NCBI RefSeq assembly: GCF_017883985.1
Contig: NZ_PRDG01000002.1
Span: forward strand, 1-64,000
Length of the DNA stretch: 64,000 bases
From: Streptococcus oricebi
GTDB lineage: Bacteria; Bacillota; Bacilli; Lactobacillales; Streptococcaceae
Reading direction: 5' to 3'
The notes below the pieces were generated by a model. That model had not been told where the DNA came from. It did not search any database and saw only the letters and a program-made list of their open reading frames with translations. The position numbers and the translations under genes were made by a program. Positions 1 through 8,870 of this stretch are shown here, in pieces. Position 1 is the first letter of the stretch; each line of letters starts with the position of its first letter.

Positions 1-81
1 GTGTGGTTACTTACAGTTTACACGATTAGAGGAGTCTATGGGGATTTTTTGTTGCACTTTATTTTACAATCTATCAAATAA
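1..81 (+). CDS. Possible 3' end of an upstream gene (partial)
   Basis: Frame 1 is open from the window edge for 26 codons and stops at TAA 79-81, just before a terminator-like hairpin. The piece is too short to recognise, and frame 2 is also open to about 130, so this is only a guess from position. If an upstream gene ends here it runs in the same direction as the cel operon. Confidence 0.2.
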   Translation: MWLLTVYTIRGVYGDFLLHFILQSIK

Positions 82-90
82 AAAAAGAAG

Positions 91-145
91 AGATTGGGCA
101 GAAGTCAGTGCTAAAAAGCAAGGCTTCTAGCCCAATCTTCCTTTG
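91..145 (+). terminator. Rho-independent terminator before the cel operon
   Basis: The arms AGATTGGGC (91-99) and GCCCAATCT (130-138) are complementary and extend inward through GAAG/CTTC with a small bulge; a T-rich tail follows. It would end a transcript entering from the left and insulate the cel promoter. Confidence 0.6.
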
Positions 146-249
146 TTTATGGAGGTAAGAGCTTACTTATTTTTATGACTAGGAGGTCAGGGGAGATTTC
201 CTTTTTGCTTTTTTTAATATTTTCCTTAGTGCAAAGGAAAAAATTCCAC

Positions 250-280
250 TGGATTTTGATAACGCTTTCATATATACTAG
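250..280 (+). promoter_or_regulatory. CcpA cre site with promoter of the cel operon
   Basis: TTGATAACGCTTTCAT (256-271) matches the cre consensus WTGNAANCGNWNNCW at all fixed positions but one. A -10-like TATACT lies at 273-278, so bound CcpA would cover the -35/-10 region and repress. No convincing -35 hexamer is seen. The rest of 141-311 contains no gene. Confidence 0.6.
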
Positions 281-311
281 AGATAGAAATAAATTACTAA
301 GGAGTAATAAG

Positions 312-626
312 ATGGTTAAAGCATTGATTATTTGTGCAGCAGGTATGTCTTCCTCTCTGATGGCTAAAAAGACAACAGAGTTTCTTCAAGCCAAGGGGCA
401 AGATGTGGAGGTAGATGCTATTAGTGCTACCGAGGGGAAAAAGGCCATTGACGGAGCCCAGTTTGACCTCTATTTGATTAGCCCTCAAACCAAGATGTAT
501 TACCAGCAGTTTGAAGAAGCGGCAGCCAAGGTCGGCAAGCCCATCGCCCTTATTCCGCCCCAGGCCTATATTCCGATTCCGATGGGAATTGAAAAGTTAG
601 CCGGCTTAATTAACGAGCATCTCTAG
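312..626 (+). CDS. celB: PTS system cellobiose-type IIB component
   Basis: This 104-residue cytoplasmic phosphocarrier passes phosphate from IIA to the sugar during uptake by IIC. It has the lactose/cellobiose IIB fold start, with the phospho-cysteine at Cys8 inside CAAGMSSS, and the full usual length. The start ATG follows AAGGAG at 300-305. It is the first gene of a five-gene operon with regulator, IIA, a small membrane protein and IIC, an order known from the S. mutans cel locus. Names for these subunits vary between species (celA, celB, ptcB). The substrate is inferred from family and context: cellobiose or another beta-glucoside. Confidence 0.9.
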   Translation: MVKALIICAAGMSSSLMAKKTTEFLQAKGQDVEVDAISATEGKKAIDGAQFDLYLISPQTKMYYQQFEEAAAKVGKPIALIPPQAYIPIPMGIEKLAGLINEHL

Positions 627-669
627 AATTTTTCTGTCAACCTTGTTCCAATAGTTTGGAGGACCTTGT

Positions 670-2658
670 GTGTTACAACAAAAAGAAAAGCGATTGCTCC
701 ACCAACTTCTAGAAAACAAGGGCCGCTTTGTAACCAGTAAGCATTTGGCCCAAGAGCTAGCCTGCTCGGACCGGACGGTTCGGACCTATCTAAAGTCCTT
801 GAAGGCCCTCAGTCCCGCTCAGACTGGCTGGGAGCTGGTCTCCAAGCAGGGCTATGGCTACAAACTAGTTATTGTCAACCAGAAGGACTGCCAAAATTTT
901 ATCAAGTCAGAGAATATTTTGGAGCGAGAGCCGACAGCGGGAGCCAATATAGAAGATCGCTACAGTTATCTGCTTAATAAACTGCTCTTTGAGCAGGCCG
1001 AGCTTTACTTTGATGATTTGGCCGAGGAGCTCTTTGTCAGTCGCTCCACTCTTTCGGCTGATTTTAGAAAGATTAGAAGGGACCTGGCCCCTTATCAGCT
1101 AAAGATTGAAAGCAAGGCCAAGCAGGGCGTTTATATCCAGGGAAAGGAGCGGGACAAACGCCGCTTCATTATGGACTATTTCTTTCGGGATCGTTTTTTC
1201 CAGTCCCTTCATCACTATATCAATATCCAGGTGGAAGGACGGGAAATCAGTCTGGAGGAGCTGACCATTATCGTTTTGGATGAATGCCGGGAGGGCCAGT
1301 TGAGGCTGTCAGACTTTGTCATCCAAAATCTGGTAGTCCATATCGCCCTCTCCTTTAAGCGTCTGGCCGAGGGCTTTCAGATTAGCCAGATTGAGGGTTG
1401 GTCCCAGGAAGATTATGAACTTGAGCGTAGGATTGCCCGGCGGATTTTAGAAAGGGTCCGCCTAGCGACTGGTCTAGACTTTCCCGAGGAAGAGGTAGAC
1501 TATATCACCCTGCACTTGATTTCCAAGGCTTCCTGTCAGCTAGCACCTAATCAAGCAGGGGATTTGGAAGAAGAACTGCGCCGGCAACTCATTCAGGTTC
1601 TGGAAAATTCCAGCAAGCTCAAACCTTATGGTTTTGCGAAAAATTTTCAACTGATTGAAGGCTTGGTTACCCACTTAAGCACCTTTTTCCTGCGGCTGAA
1701 AAACCAGGTTGTCCTTGATAATCCGCTGCTAAAGGAAATTAAGGACCAATATCTGGCAAGCTTTGAGCTGACCAGAGAGGTCTTAGAGGCCATGCCCCTC
1801 TTTGCTGAGGAGAGTTTGTCAGATGACGAAGTGGCCTATGTAGCCCTGCATTTTATGGCTGCTTTGGAACATTTAAAAGAAGAGCAAAAGTTTCGAGTCT
1901 TGGTTATCTGTGCGACGGGCTATGGTAGTGCCCAAATGCTTAAAAATCGAATTGAACATGAGTTGGGCAATCTGGTTGAGATTGTGGACCTTATCGGCTA
2001 TTATGAGTTAAATGATCAACGTCTGGAAAATATTGACTTCATTATTTCCTCTATCGACCTGTCCAATCTGGTCTTTACCATGCCTGTCTTCACGGTTAGT
2101 ATCTTCCTAAATAGTGAGGAAGTCAAGATGATTAAGCAGGAAATAGCCCAGCTCCAGCCCTTGGACGCTTATGAGTTCAAGCAGCAGGTGGCCCAGGCTG
2201 AGGAACTTGAAGAGCTCTTTCAGGCCTATTTTTCAGAAGACTACTTTGTCATTAGCCAGGCCACAAGTAAGGCGGAGCTACTTGAGGACCTGCTTATTCG
2301 GATGTCAGCAGGAGAAGAGCCCTATTTTGTCTCTTCCATGCAGGACTTGATTGAACAGCGGGAAAAGTTGAGTTCGGTCGTCTTTTCGCCAAGTCTAGCG
2401 GTTCCCCACCCCATCAAACCCCTGGCCAAGGAGCATAAAATTGGTCTTGCCATCCTGCCAGAAGGCCTCTATTGGAATCAGGATTTTCCAAACATTCGTC
2501 TGGTCTTTCTTCTGTCCCCGGCTATTTATGATAATCAAGGCCTCTCTAGCTTGACTGGTAAAATTGTCCAGCTCCTTGAGAGACCGGATTTGGAGCAGGG
2601 CCTGCTCCAATGCTCTGATTTTTCTAGCTTTAAACAAGTATTTTTATCGATTAACTAA
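670..2658 (+). CDS. celR: PRD-containing transcriptional activator of the cel operon (BglG/LicR type)
   Basis: This 662-residue regulator senses PTS activity through phosphorylation. Order of domains: N-terminal HTH (about 5-60), second Mga/HTH-like domain (about 90-150), PRD1 with conserved His in FVIQNLVVHIAL and VDYITLHLIS, PRD2 with LVTHLS and YVALHF, a GatB-like IIB domain with Cys414 in VICATGYGS, and a C-terminal IIA(Fru/Mtl) domain with His580 in AVPHPIKP. GTG is the start, with GGAGGA at 658-663 six bases upstream. It sits between the IIB and IIA genes, 43 bp and 11 bp away. By analogy with LicR/CelR it should activate this operon when its PRDs are suitably phosphorylated by HPr and dephosphorylated by IIB. 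Confidence 0.88.
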   Translation: MLQQKEKRLLHQLLENKGRFVTSKHLAQELACSDRTVRTYLKSLKALSPAQTGWELVSKQGYGYKLVIVNQKDCQNFIKSENILEREPTAGANIEDRYSYLLNKLLFEQAELYFDDLAEELFVSRSTLSADFRKIRRDLAPYQLKIESKAKQGVYIQGKERDKRRFIMDYFFRDRFFQSLHHYINIQVEGREISLEELTIIVLDECREGQLRLSDFVIQNLVVHIALSFKRLAEGFQISQIEGWSQEDYELERRIARRILERVRLATGLDFPEEEVDYITLHLISKASCQLAPNQAGDLEEELRRQLIQVLENSSKLKPYGFAKNFQLIEGLVTHLSTFFLRLKNQVVLDNPLLKEIKDQYLASFELTREVLEAMPLFAEESLSDDEVAYVALHFMAALEHLKEEQKFRVLVICATGYGSAQMLKNRIEHELGNLVEIVDLIGYYELNDQRLENIDFIISSIDLSNLVFTMPVFTVSIFLNSEEVKMIKQEIAQLQPLDAYEFKQQVAQAEELEELFQAYFSEDYFVISQATSKAELLEDLLIRMSAGEEPYFVSSMQDLIEQREKLSSVVFSPSLAVPHPIKPLAKEHKIGLAILPEGLYWNQDFPNIRLVFLLSPAIYDNQGLSSLTGKIVQLLERPDLEQGLLQCSDFSSFKQVFLSIN

Positions 2659-2669
2659 GGAGGCTGTCT

Positions 2670-2984
2670 ATGAATCAAGAAGAATTACAAGTAGTGGCAT
2701 TTGAGATTATTCTTCATAGTGGTACTGCCCGGACGGTGGTCCATGAAGCCTTTGCCGATATGCGTGAAGGAAAGTATGAAGCAGCAGCGGAAAAACTAGA
2801 GGCTGCTAATACGGAGTTGGTTGAGGCCCACCATGCCCAGACCAAGCTCCTTCAAGACTATGCCGGTGGAGAAGAAATCAAAATTGAAATCATCATGGTC
2901 CATGCCCAGGACCACCTCATGACCACCATGACTCTAAGAGAGGTAGCCCTAGAAATGCTTAGTCTCTATCGCAAGCTAGCCTAG
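2670..2984 (+). CDS. celC: PTS system lactose/cellobiose-type IIA component
   Basis: This 104-residue helical IIA protein accepts phosphate from HPr and hands it to the IIB protein. The active-site histidine is His78 in the motif VHAQDHLMT near the C-terminus, as in IIA(Lac) and ChbA proteins. Length and start are typical; AAGGAGG precedes the ATG. It begins 11 bp after the regulator gene and ends 13 bp before the small membrane protein gene, so it lies in the same transcript. Confidence 0.92.
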   Translation: MNQEELQVVAFEIILHSGTARTVVHEAFADMREGKYEAAAEKLEAANTELVEAHHAQTKLLQDYAGGEEIKIEIIMVHAQDHLMTTMTLREVALEMLSLYRKLA

Positions 2985-2997
2985 GAAGGAGCCAGTC

Positions 2998-3501
2998 ATG
3001 ACCGGAAAAGAAAGGGTGGCCCTAGAGGCTAAAAGCAAGGCCGCCACACTGAAGAATATGTACTATGCCCGCTACTTGCTGGTTCGCTATACCCTGCCTA
3101 TCTACTTTTTCGTCAATCTTTATTGGCTATTGATTCTCTTTCTGTCCAAGTCCTATCTGGCCCTTCCCTATCCCCTGGTTCTAATGGGGGCAGGAGGTTT
3201 GGCCATGTTGGAGCAGGGGCGGATGTATAGCGAGGAGCAAAAGCCTGCGCGGTTGACCTCTCGTTTCTTGCAGCTGACCATTATCAGCAACCTAGTGCTC
3301 ATGCTAGCGGTGTTAGGAGGGGCTAAGTCCTTCTTTTATCCCTTTGTCAAAGATACAAGTGGGACTAGCGCCATTCTTATCATCTTCTTGGGACTGGGTA
3401 TCCTTTTGGCCGGGCTAATCTTAGCCAAGCTCAGACGGATTGATGCCAAGGCTGATTGGCAATACAAGCGCATCAGGCAATATTTATCAGCCAAGTCCTA
3501 G
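2998..3501 (+). CDS. Small membrane protein of the cel operon, function unknown
   Basis: The 167-residue product has four predicted membrane helices: about 31-50, 58-75, 94-113 and 126-148. A basic N-terminus and a basic C-terminal tail suggest both ends are cytoplasmic. I recognise no domain. A gene of unknown function is found at the same place, between IIA and IIC, in the S. mutans cel operon, which suggests a role linked to this transporter; this is inference from position only. Start ATG follows AGGAAGGAG. A 123-bp gap with a short GC-rich inverted repeat (3589-3602) separates it from the IIC gene. Confidence 0.6.
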   Translation: MTGKERVALEAKSKAATLKNMYYARYLLVRYTLPIYFFVNLYWLLILFLSKSYLALPYPLVLMGAGGLAMLEQGRMYSEEQKPARLTSRFLQLTIISNLVLMLAVLGGAKSFFYPFVKDTSGTSAILIIFLGLGILLAGLILAKLRRIDAKADWQYKRIRQYLSAKS

Positions 3502-3624
3502 CCAAACTAGCAAGAGTAGAACGGATTCCTTCCTAAAAATCGTTGCTAGTCCGATTCCCCTAGTCTAAATTAAAAAAGTCATCATAGAGCTCCCAGCTCT
3601 CACATCTAAAAAGGAGGACATTTT

Positions 3625-4974
3625 ATGAATAAGATGTTTGAGTCGTTTGAGAAGTTTATGGCCCCTCTGGGAAAGATTTCCCAGTACCGCTTTGTTAGGG
3701 CCATTACCGCAGCCGGGATGGCCAGCATTCCCTTTACCATTGTAGGGTCCATGTTTTTGGTTTTCAATATCCTACCCATTACCTTTACCATGCCCTGGTT
3801 TGTTGATTTCTTCAATAATACCTTCGGCAAGTTTGCTGACCTCTACATGTTGGCCAATCGGGCGACTATGGGGATTTTAGCCCTCTACTTCAATATCGTT
3901 ATCGGTTACGAATTGACCAAGATTTACGCTGAAGAAGAAGAGCTAAATTTGACCCCCTTAAACGGAGCCTTGCTTTCTGTTTTTGCCTTCTTTATGAGCC
4001 TACCTCAATTAGTCTTTAAGGGAGGTGCTGTCGGTCTTGTGCAGTCAGTCAAGGAAGGAGCCTATATCATCAATGGTTGGGCTATCGGTGGTGACGGGGT
4101 TTCTCGTCTAGGAACAGTGGGAATCTTTACAGCTATCATCATGGCTGCTTTGGCTGTACAAATCTATCGCTTCTGTGTGAAGAAAAAATGGGTGGTTAAG
4201 ATGCCTGAATCTGTCCCAGAAGGGGTATCGCGTGGTTTTACAGCCCTGGTTCCAGCCTTTAGCGTAGCCTTTGCGGTCATCTTTATCAATGGGATTTTTG
4301 TGGTCCTAGGTACAGACATCTTCCAAGTCGTCTCCATTCCTTTTGGTTTTGTAGCCCATATCACCGATTCTTGGTTGGGCTTGATGGTCATCTATTTCTT
4401 GATTCATGCCCTTTGGATTGTCGGTATTCATGGAGCAACCATCATCAGCTCCCTCATCACCCCGATTGTGCTCCATAACATCACCCTTAACCTTAAAGGG
4501 GCTCATATCCCTTTGGCCGGTGAATTTTCTAATATGTTTGTTACTCTTGGGGGATCCGGAGCGACCCTAGGCCTCATCATCTATATGGCCTATGTAGCCA
4601 AGTCTGAACAGCTGAAAATGTTGGGTAAGGCGGCGATTATTCCAGGAATTTTCAACATCAATGAGCCCATTATCTTTGGTCTACCAATCATCTATAATCC
4701 AGCCTTTATGCTACCTTTCTTCCTAGCTCCAATGGCTTCAGGTAGTATCGCCTACTTTGCGATTAAGTTGCAACTATGTCGACCAGTTATTGGAAATATG
4801 CCTTGGCCTTCTCCAGTGGGAATCGGAGCCTTTGTCGGTACCGGAGACTGGCGGGCTGCGGTAGTGGCTGTCGTCTGTGCTGTGGTTGCCTTCCTGGTTT
4901 ATCTACCATTTATCAAGATGCACGATACTAAACTCTACAAGGAAGAACAGGCCCTAGCTCAAGAAGCAGCCTAG
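3625..4974 (+). CDS. celD: PTS system cellobiose-type IIC permease
   Basis: This 449-residue integral membrane protein carries the sugar through the membrane while IIB phosphorylates it. It is a complete lactose/cellobiose-family IIC: many hydrophobic helices and the conserved loop FNINEPIIFGLP (around residue 343-354), whose Glu takes part in sugar binding. AAGGAGG lies just upstream of ATG. It is the last gene of the operon. No phospho-beta-glucosidase gene follows; the next gene is coiA. Confidence 0.92.
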   Translation: MNKMFESFEKFMAPLGKISQYRFVRAITAAGMASIPFTIVGSMFLVFNILPITFTMPWFVDFFNNTFGKFADLYMLANRATMGILALYFNIVIGYELTKIYAEEEELNLTPLNGALLSVFAFFMSLPQLVFKGGAVGLVQSVKEGAYIINGWAIGGDGVSRLGTVGIFTAIIMAALAVQIYRFCVKKKWVVKMPESVPEGVSRGFTALVPAFSVAFAVIFINGIFVVLGTDIFQVVSIPFGFVAHITDSWLGLMVIYFLIHALWIVGIHGATIISSLITPIVLHNITLNLKGAHIPLAGEFSNMFVTLGGSGATLGLIIYMAYVAKSEQLKMLGKAAIIPGIFNINEPIIFGLPIIYNPAFMLPFFLAPMASGSIAYFAIKLQLCRPVIGNMPWPSPVGIGAFVGTGDWRAAVVAVVCAVVAFLVYLPFIKMHDTKLYKEEQALAQEAA

Positions 4975-5022
4975 GTCTAATGGACTATCGATTCTAGTCA
5001 GAATAAATAGAAGAAACTGAGT

Positions 5023-5067
5023 CTTTGCCGGCTTTTAAGCTGGTCAAGGGCTTGGTTTTTCTTTTTT
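5023..5067 (+). terminator. Terminator of the cel operon
   Basis: CTTTGCCGGCTT pairs with AAGCTGGTCAAGG (one bulged T), followed by TTTTTCTTTTTT. The T-tract also forms the upstream part of the competence promoter of coiA. Confidence 0.7.
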
Positions 5068-5074
5068 ACGAATA
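5056..5074 (+). promoter_or_regulatory. ComX/SigX box (cin-box) of coiA
   Basis: TACGAATA at 5067-5074 is an exact match to the streptococcal late-competence promoter element, preceded by the T-rich stretch usually seen about 10-15 bp upstream of it. It lies 112 bp before the coiA start, on the same strand, so coiA should be switched on by the alternative sigma factor ComX. Confidence 0.85.
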
Positions 5075-5186
5075 AATAGATAGGAAAGACTCCTTGAGCC
5101 AGAAAGCCAGTTCAAGATAGGCCAGGAGTAAGTTTGTTTTATCCAGAAAGGCTTTTTGTATAGGCCTCAAAGAGAAAGGAGCAGCC

Positions 5187-6167
5187 ATGTTTGTCGCCCG
5201 CAATCATCAGAGAGAGTTGATTCATTTATTGGAAGGGGACCTTCCAGATCAAGGGCCCTTCTTTTGTCCAGCTTGTGCAGGTCCCTTATGCCTAAGACAG
5301 GGTCCAGTAATGCAGGCCCATTTTGCCCATCTTTCCCTTAAAAATTGCCAGTATCAAAGTGAGAATGAAGGACCAGAGCATCTGGGCTTAAAGGCAACCC
5401 TCTTTGCTTGGGCTAGAAGGTCTGGTCCCGTAAAGGTCGAAGCCTTTTTAGCTGAGCTGGGTCAGATTGCCGATTTGCTAGTGGGAGAGAAAGTAGCCCT
5501 GGAAATCCAATGCAGTCCCTTGAGCCAGGCAAGGTTAAAAGAGAGAAGTCAGTCTTACCAAGAGCAAGGTTATCAGGTTATCTGGCTTTTGGGAGAGCGT
5601 CTCTGGTTAAAAAAGTCGCTGACTCCCCTGCAAAGAGACTTCCTTTATTTCAGTCAAAATATGGGTTTTCATCTCTGGGAGTTGGATCAAAAAGAGCAAG
5701 TCTTAAGACTGAAATACCTACTCCATGAGGATTTACATGGCCAGGTCCAGTACAAGGAGCTCTCCTTTCCCTTTGGGCAGGGAAATCTCCTGCAAGTCCT
5801 GCGCCTTCCCTATCAAGAGCAGAATTTAACTAGTCTTTTAGCCAAGACAGACCCGCAAATCTCTACCTATGTCCGTCGCCAGCTCTACTATCGCAATCCC
5901 AAGTGGCTAGCCCGTCAGGCGGTTTGTTATCAAAAGGGGGAAAATCTCTTGACTCAAAAGCTAGAGGATTTTTATCCCCAGGTGACTCCTTTAAAGTCTC
6001 GGACAGGTTTTTGTCAAATTAGTCAAGACCTGACTAACTACTATCAAAATTTTGCGGCCTATTATCTAGACCAGGGCTATCAGAAGGTCCAGGTCCTCTA
6101 TCCCCCAGCCTTTTATGCCTACATTAGGCAAGGTCAAGGGGAGGAAAAGTCTAGTCCTTCTAGATAA
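5187..6167 (+). CDS. coiA: Competence protein CoiA
   Basis: CoiA is a late competence protein needed for processing or recombining incoming DNA during transformation; it is cytoplasmic. The 326-residue protein has an N-terminal zinc-ribbon-like part (Cys27, Cys30 and HFAH at 45-48) and a PD-(D/E)xK nuclease-like core with Asp98 and ExQ at 108-110 (LEIQCS), typical of the family. The start has AAAGGAG eight bases upstream. Gene position before pepF is conserved in streptococci, and the exact cin-box upstream supports the call. Confidence 0.93.
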   Translation: MFVARNHQRELIHLLEGDLPDQGPFFCPACAGPLCLRQGPVMQAHFAHLSLKNCQYQSENEGPEHLGLKATLFAWARRSGPVKVEAFLAELGQIADLLVGEKVALEIQCSPLSQARLKERSQSYQEQGYQVIWLLGERLWLKKSLTPLQRDFLYFSQNMGFHLWELDQKEQVLRLKYLLHEDLHGQVQYKELSFPFGQGNLLQVLRLPYQEQNLTSLLAKTDPQISTYVRRQLYYRNPKWLARQAVCYQKGENLLTQKLEDFYPQVTPLKSRTGFCQISQDLTNYYQNFAAYYLDQGYQKVQVLYPPAFYAYIRQGQGEEKSSPSR

Positions 6168-6244
6168 AAAGCCGATAAGGCCAGCAAGTCCCAGCTCTTT
6201 TAAGAAAACTAGTTGCATCCCGACTTAAAAAAGCGCCGTTTTTA

Positions 6245-6253
6245 TGGTAAAAT
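6245..6253 (+). promoter_or_regulatory. Extended -10 promoter of pepF
   Basis: TGGTAAAAT gives a TGn plus -10 hexamer 25 bp before the pepF start; the -35 region (TTAAAA near 6225) is poor. Confidence 0.5.
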
Positions 6254-6277
6254 GGAGAGCATGGAGGACTTCTTATC

Positions 6278-8086
6278 ATGAAAGAAAGAAATGAAATTGC
6301 AGAAAAATATACCTGGGATTTGACTACGGTCTATCCTAGTGATCAGGCCTGGCAGGAAGAGCTAGCTAGGCTAGAGTCTGACATTGAAGCCGCCCAGGCT
6401 TGGTCCGGCCATTTGCTGGATTCGGCCCAAAACTTGCTTCAAGTCACCCAGCTCTACCTAGACTTGATGCGACGCTTGGAAAAGCTCTCGGTCTATGCTT
6501 CGATGAAAAACGATCAAGACACTCGTCTAGCTCAATACCAGGAGTTTCAGGCCAAGGCCCTAGCCCTTTATAGCCGCTTCAATCAGGTTTTCGCCTTCTA
6601 TGATCCAGAATTTATGGCTATTTCCCAAGAAAGCTATCAGGATTTTCTGGCCCAAGAGCCTGACTTGGCCCTTTATCGTCACTTTTTTGACCAACTCTTG
6701 CAGAAAAAAGCCCACGTTCTTCCCCAAAGAGAAGAGGAACTTTTGGCAGCTGCGACCGAAATTTTTGGTTCTGCCAGTGAGGTCTTTGCTATCTTGGACA
6801 ATGCGGATTTGCGTTTTCCTAAGATTAGAGATGAAGAAGGTCAGGAAGTGGAGCTCAACCACGCCAACTATATTAGCTTTGTTGAGTCCAAGGATCGTCG
6901 CGTAAGAAAAGAGGCCTTTGAAGCCCTATATAGTGTCTATGAGCAGTACCAGCATACCTATGCTAAGACCTTACAGACCAATGTCAAGGTTCAAAACTAT
7001 CAGGCCAAGGTCCGGCATTTTTCCAGTGCTCGCGAGGCTGCCCTGGCAGAAAACTTTATTCCAGAGAGTGTCTATGATAGCCTGGTTTCTGCGGTCAATA
7101 AACATCTGCCCCTGCTCCACCGTTACATTAAGCTCAGAGCTCGGATTTTAGATTTACCAGATTTAAAGATGTACGACCTCTATCGTCCCTTGTCTGATTT
7201 GGACTATAAGTTCAACTATGAAGAGGCTCTTGATAAAGCAGAGCAGGTCTTGGCGGTACTAGGACCAGACTATCTGGAGCGCGTGCAGCAGGCCTTTAGT
7301 CAGCGGTGGATTGATGCCAAGCCTAATCAAGGCAAGCGTTCAGGAGCCTATTCGGGCGGTTCTTATGATACCAATGCCTTTATGCTCCTCAACTGGCAGG
7401 ACAATCTAAATAGTCTCTTCACCCTGGTGCATGAGACCGGTCATAGTCTCCACTCGACCTTTACTCGTGAAAATCAACCCTATGTCTATGGGGACTATTC
7501 TATTTTCTTGGCAGAGATTGCTTCTACGACCAATGAGAATATTTTGACCGAGCAACTCTTGCAAGAAGTAGAAGATGACCAGAGTCGTTTTGCTATCCTC
7601 AATCACTTTTTAGATGGCTTCAAGGGAACAATCTTTCGTCAGACCCAATTTGCCGAGTTTGAGCAAGCTATTCATGAGGCCGACCAGGCAGGTCAGGTCT
7701 TGACCAGTGAGTTTTTAAACCAGCTCTATGCAAACATTAATGAGCGTTACTATGGCCTTAAAACTGAGGACAACCCAGAAATTCAATACGAATGGGCCCG
7801 GATTCCTCATTTTTACTACAACTACTATGTTTTCCAATACGCAACTGGTTTTGCAGCAGCCTCAGCCCTGGCTGAAAAGATTATCTATGGTAGCCCAGAG
7901 GATAAGGAAAATTATTTGACCTATCTCAAGGCCGGTAGCTCTGACTATCCTCTTAAGGTCATTAAAAAAGCTGGTGTAGATATGGAAGAAGAGGCCTATC
8001 TAGATGCCGCCTTTGCCGTCTTTGAACGCCGCCTGGATGAGTTTGAAGCCTTGGTTGAGAAGTTAGGTTTGGTGTCAAATGGTTGA
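6278..8086 (+). CDS. pepF: Oligoendopeptidase F
   Basis: PepF is a cytoplasmic zinc metallopeptidase of family M3 that cuts oligopeptides of roughly 7-17 residues. The 602-residue length is normal for the family. The zinc motif HETGH is at residues 385-389, followed by the third-ligand helix around [13 protein letters not shown] (about 408-420), where the Glu of AEIAS binds zinc. The stop overlaps the start of the following methyltransferase gene by 8 bp, so the two are translationally linked. No anomalies seen. Confidence 0.95.
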   Translation: MKERNEIAEKYTWDLTTVYPSDQAWQEELARLESDIEAAQAWSGHLLDSAQNLLQVTQLYLDLMRRLEKLSVYASMKNDQDTRLAQYQEFQAKALALYSRFNQVFAFYDPEFMAISQESYQDFLAQEPDLALYRHFFDQLLQKKAHVLPQREEELLAAATEIFGSASEVFAILDNADLRFPKIRDEEGQEVELNHANYISFVESKDRRVRKEAFEALYSVYEQYQHTYAKTLQTNVKVQNYQAKVRHFSSAREAALAENFIPESVYDSLVSAVNKHLPLLHRYIKLRARILDLPDLKMYDLYRPLSDLDYKFNYEEALDKAEQVLAVLGPDYLERVQQAFSQRWIDAKPNQGKRSGAYSGGSYDTNAFMLLNWQDNLNSLFTLVHETGHSLHSTFTRENQPYVYGDYSIFLAEIASTTNENILTEQLLQEVEDDQSRFAILNHFLDGFKGTIFRQTQFAEFEQAIHEADQAGQVLTSEFLNQLYANINERYYGLKTEDNPEIQYEWARIPHFYYNYYVFQYATGFAAASALAEKIIYGSPEDKENYLTYLKAGSSDYPLKVIKKAGVDMEEEAYLDAAFAVFERRLDEFEALVEKLGLVSNG

Positions 8087-8792
8087 GACTTATAGTAAAG
8101 ATTCCAATCCGAATATGCGCCGACCCATCGTCAAGGAGCAGGTGCTGGATTTTATGAGGCAGAGACAAAAACCTCTGACTGGCTCTTTAAAAGACCTAGA
8201 GGATTTTGCTTTAAGAGAGAATATCCCCATTATCCCCAAGGAAACAGTGGCCTATTTCCGCCTATTATTGGCCAGCCTACAACCCCAGTCAATCTTAGAA
8301 GTGGGAACAGCCATTGGCTTTTCTGCCCTTCTGATGGCTGAGGCTGCACCGGAGGCTCAGATTACAACCATTGAACGCAATCCAGAAATGATTGCTCTAG
8401 CCAAGGAGAATTTTCAGCGCCTGGACCAGCGCCAGCAGATTGAGCTTCTGGAAGGAGAAGCCTTGGATCTCTTGGCTAACCTTTCAGGCAGCTATGACTT
8501 TGCCTTTATGGACTCAGCCAAGTCCAAGTATATCGTCTTTCTACCCCAAATTCTAAAGCAGCTCAAAAAGGGAGGGCTGGTCTTGATTGATGATGTTTTC
8601 CAAGGAGGGGACATCGCAAGACCTGCCGAGGAGATAAAGAGGGGCCAAAGGGCTATCTACCGAGGCCTACATCGTCTTTTTGATGCCTGCTTGGATCACC
8701 CCGATCTGACTGCCAGCCTCCTGCCTTTGGGAGATGGCCTCCTCATGCTTAGAAAGGATAAGGAAACCGTAAATTTTGAGGATTTGACCTAA
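8079..8792 (+). CDS. SAM-dependent O-methyltransferase (TrmR/YrrM-like)
   Basis: This 237-residue protein belongs to the class I methyltransferase family 3 (catechol O-methyltransferase-like). The SAM-binding motif is [14 protein letters not shown] near residue 70, followed by [11 protein letters not shown] with the metal-binding Asp and [11 protein letters not shown]. The Bacillus homologue TrmR methylates hydroxyuridine at the wobble position of tRNA; whether this one does the same is inference. The start overlapping pepF is preferred over an internal ATG at 8115 because family members carry the MV-x-YSK-type N-terminus seen here. Confidence 0.85.
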   Translation: MVETYSKDSNPNMRRPIVKEQVLDFMRQRQKPLTGSLKDLEDFALRENIPIIPKETVAYFRLLLASLQPQSILEVGTAIGFSALLMAEAAPEAQITTIERNPEMIALAKENFQRLDQRQQIELLEGEALDLLANLSGSYDFAFMDSAKSKYIVFLPQILKQLKKGGLVLIDDVFQGGDIARPAEEIKRGQRAIYRGLHRLFDACLDHPDLTASLLPLGDGLLMLRKDKETVNFEDLT

Positions 8793-8827
8793 TTTTTAGC
8801 AAAATTTAAGTCAATCATTTCTTTTTA

Positions 8828-8836
8828 TGGTACAAT
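8828..8836 (+). promoter_or_regulatory. Extended -10 promoter of prsA
   Basis: TGGTACAAT lies 35 bp before the prsA start. No strong -35 is seen. Only 78 bp separate prsA from the methyltransferase gene. Confidence 0.5.
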
Positions 8837-8870
8837 AGGGAAAGTGAATTAAAGGAGGAGTATTTTTTTA

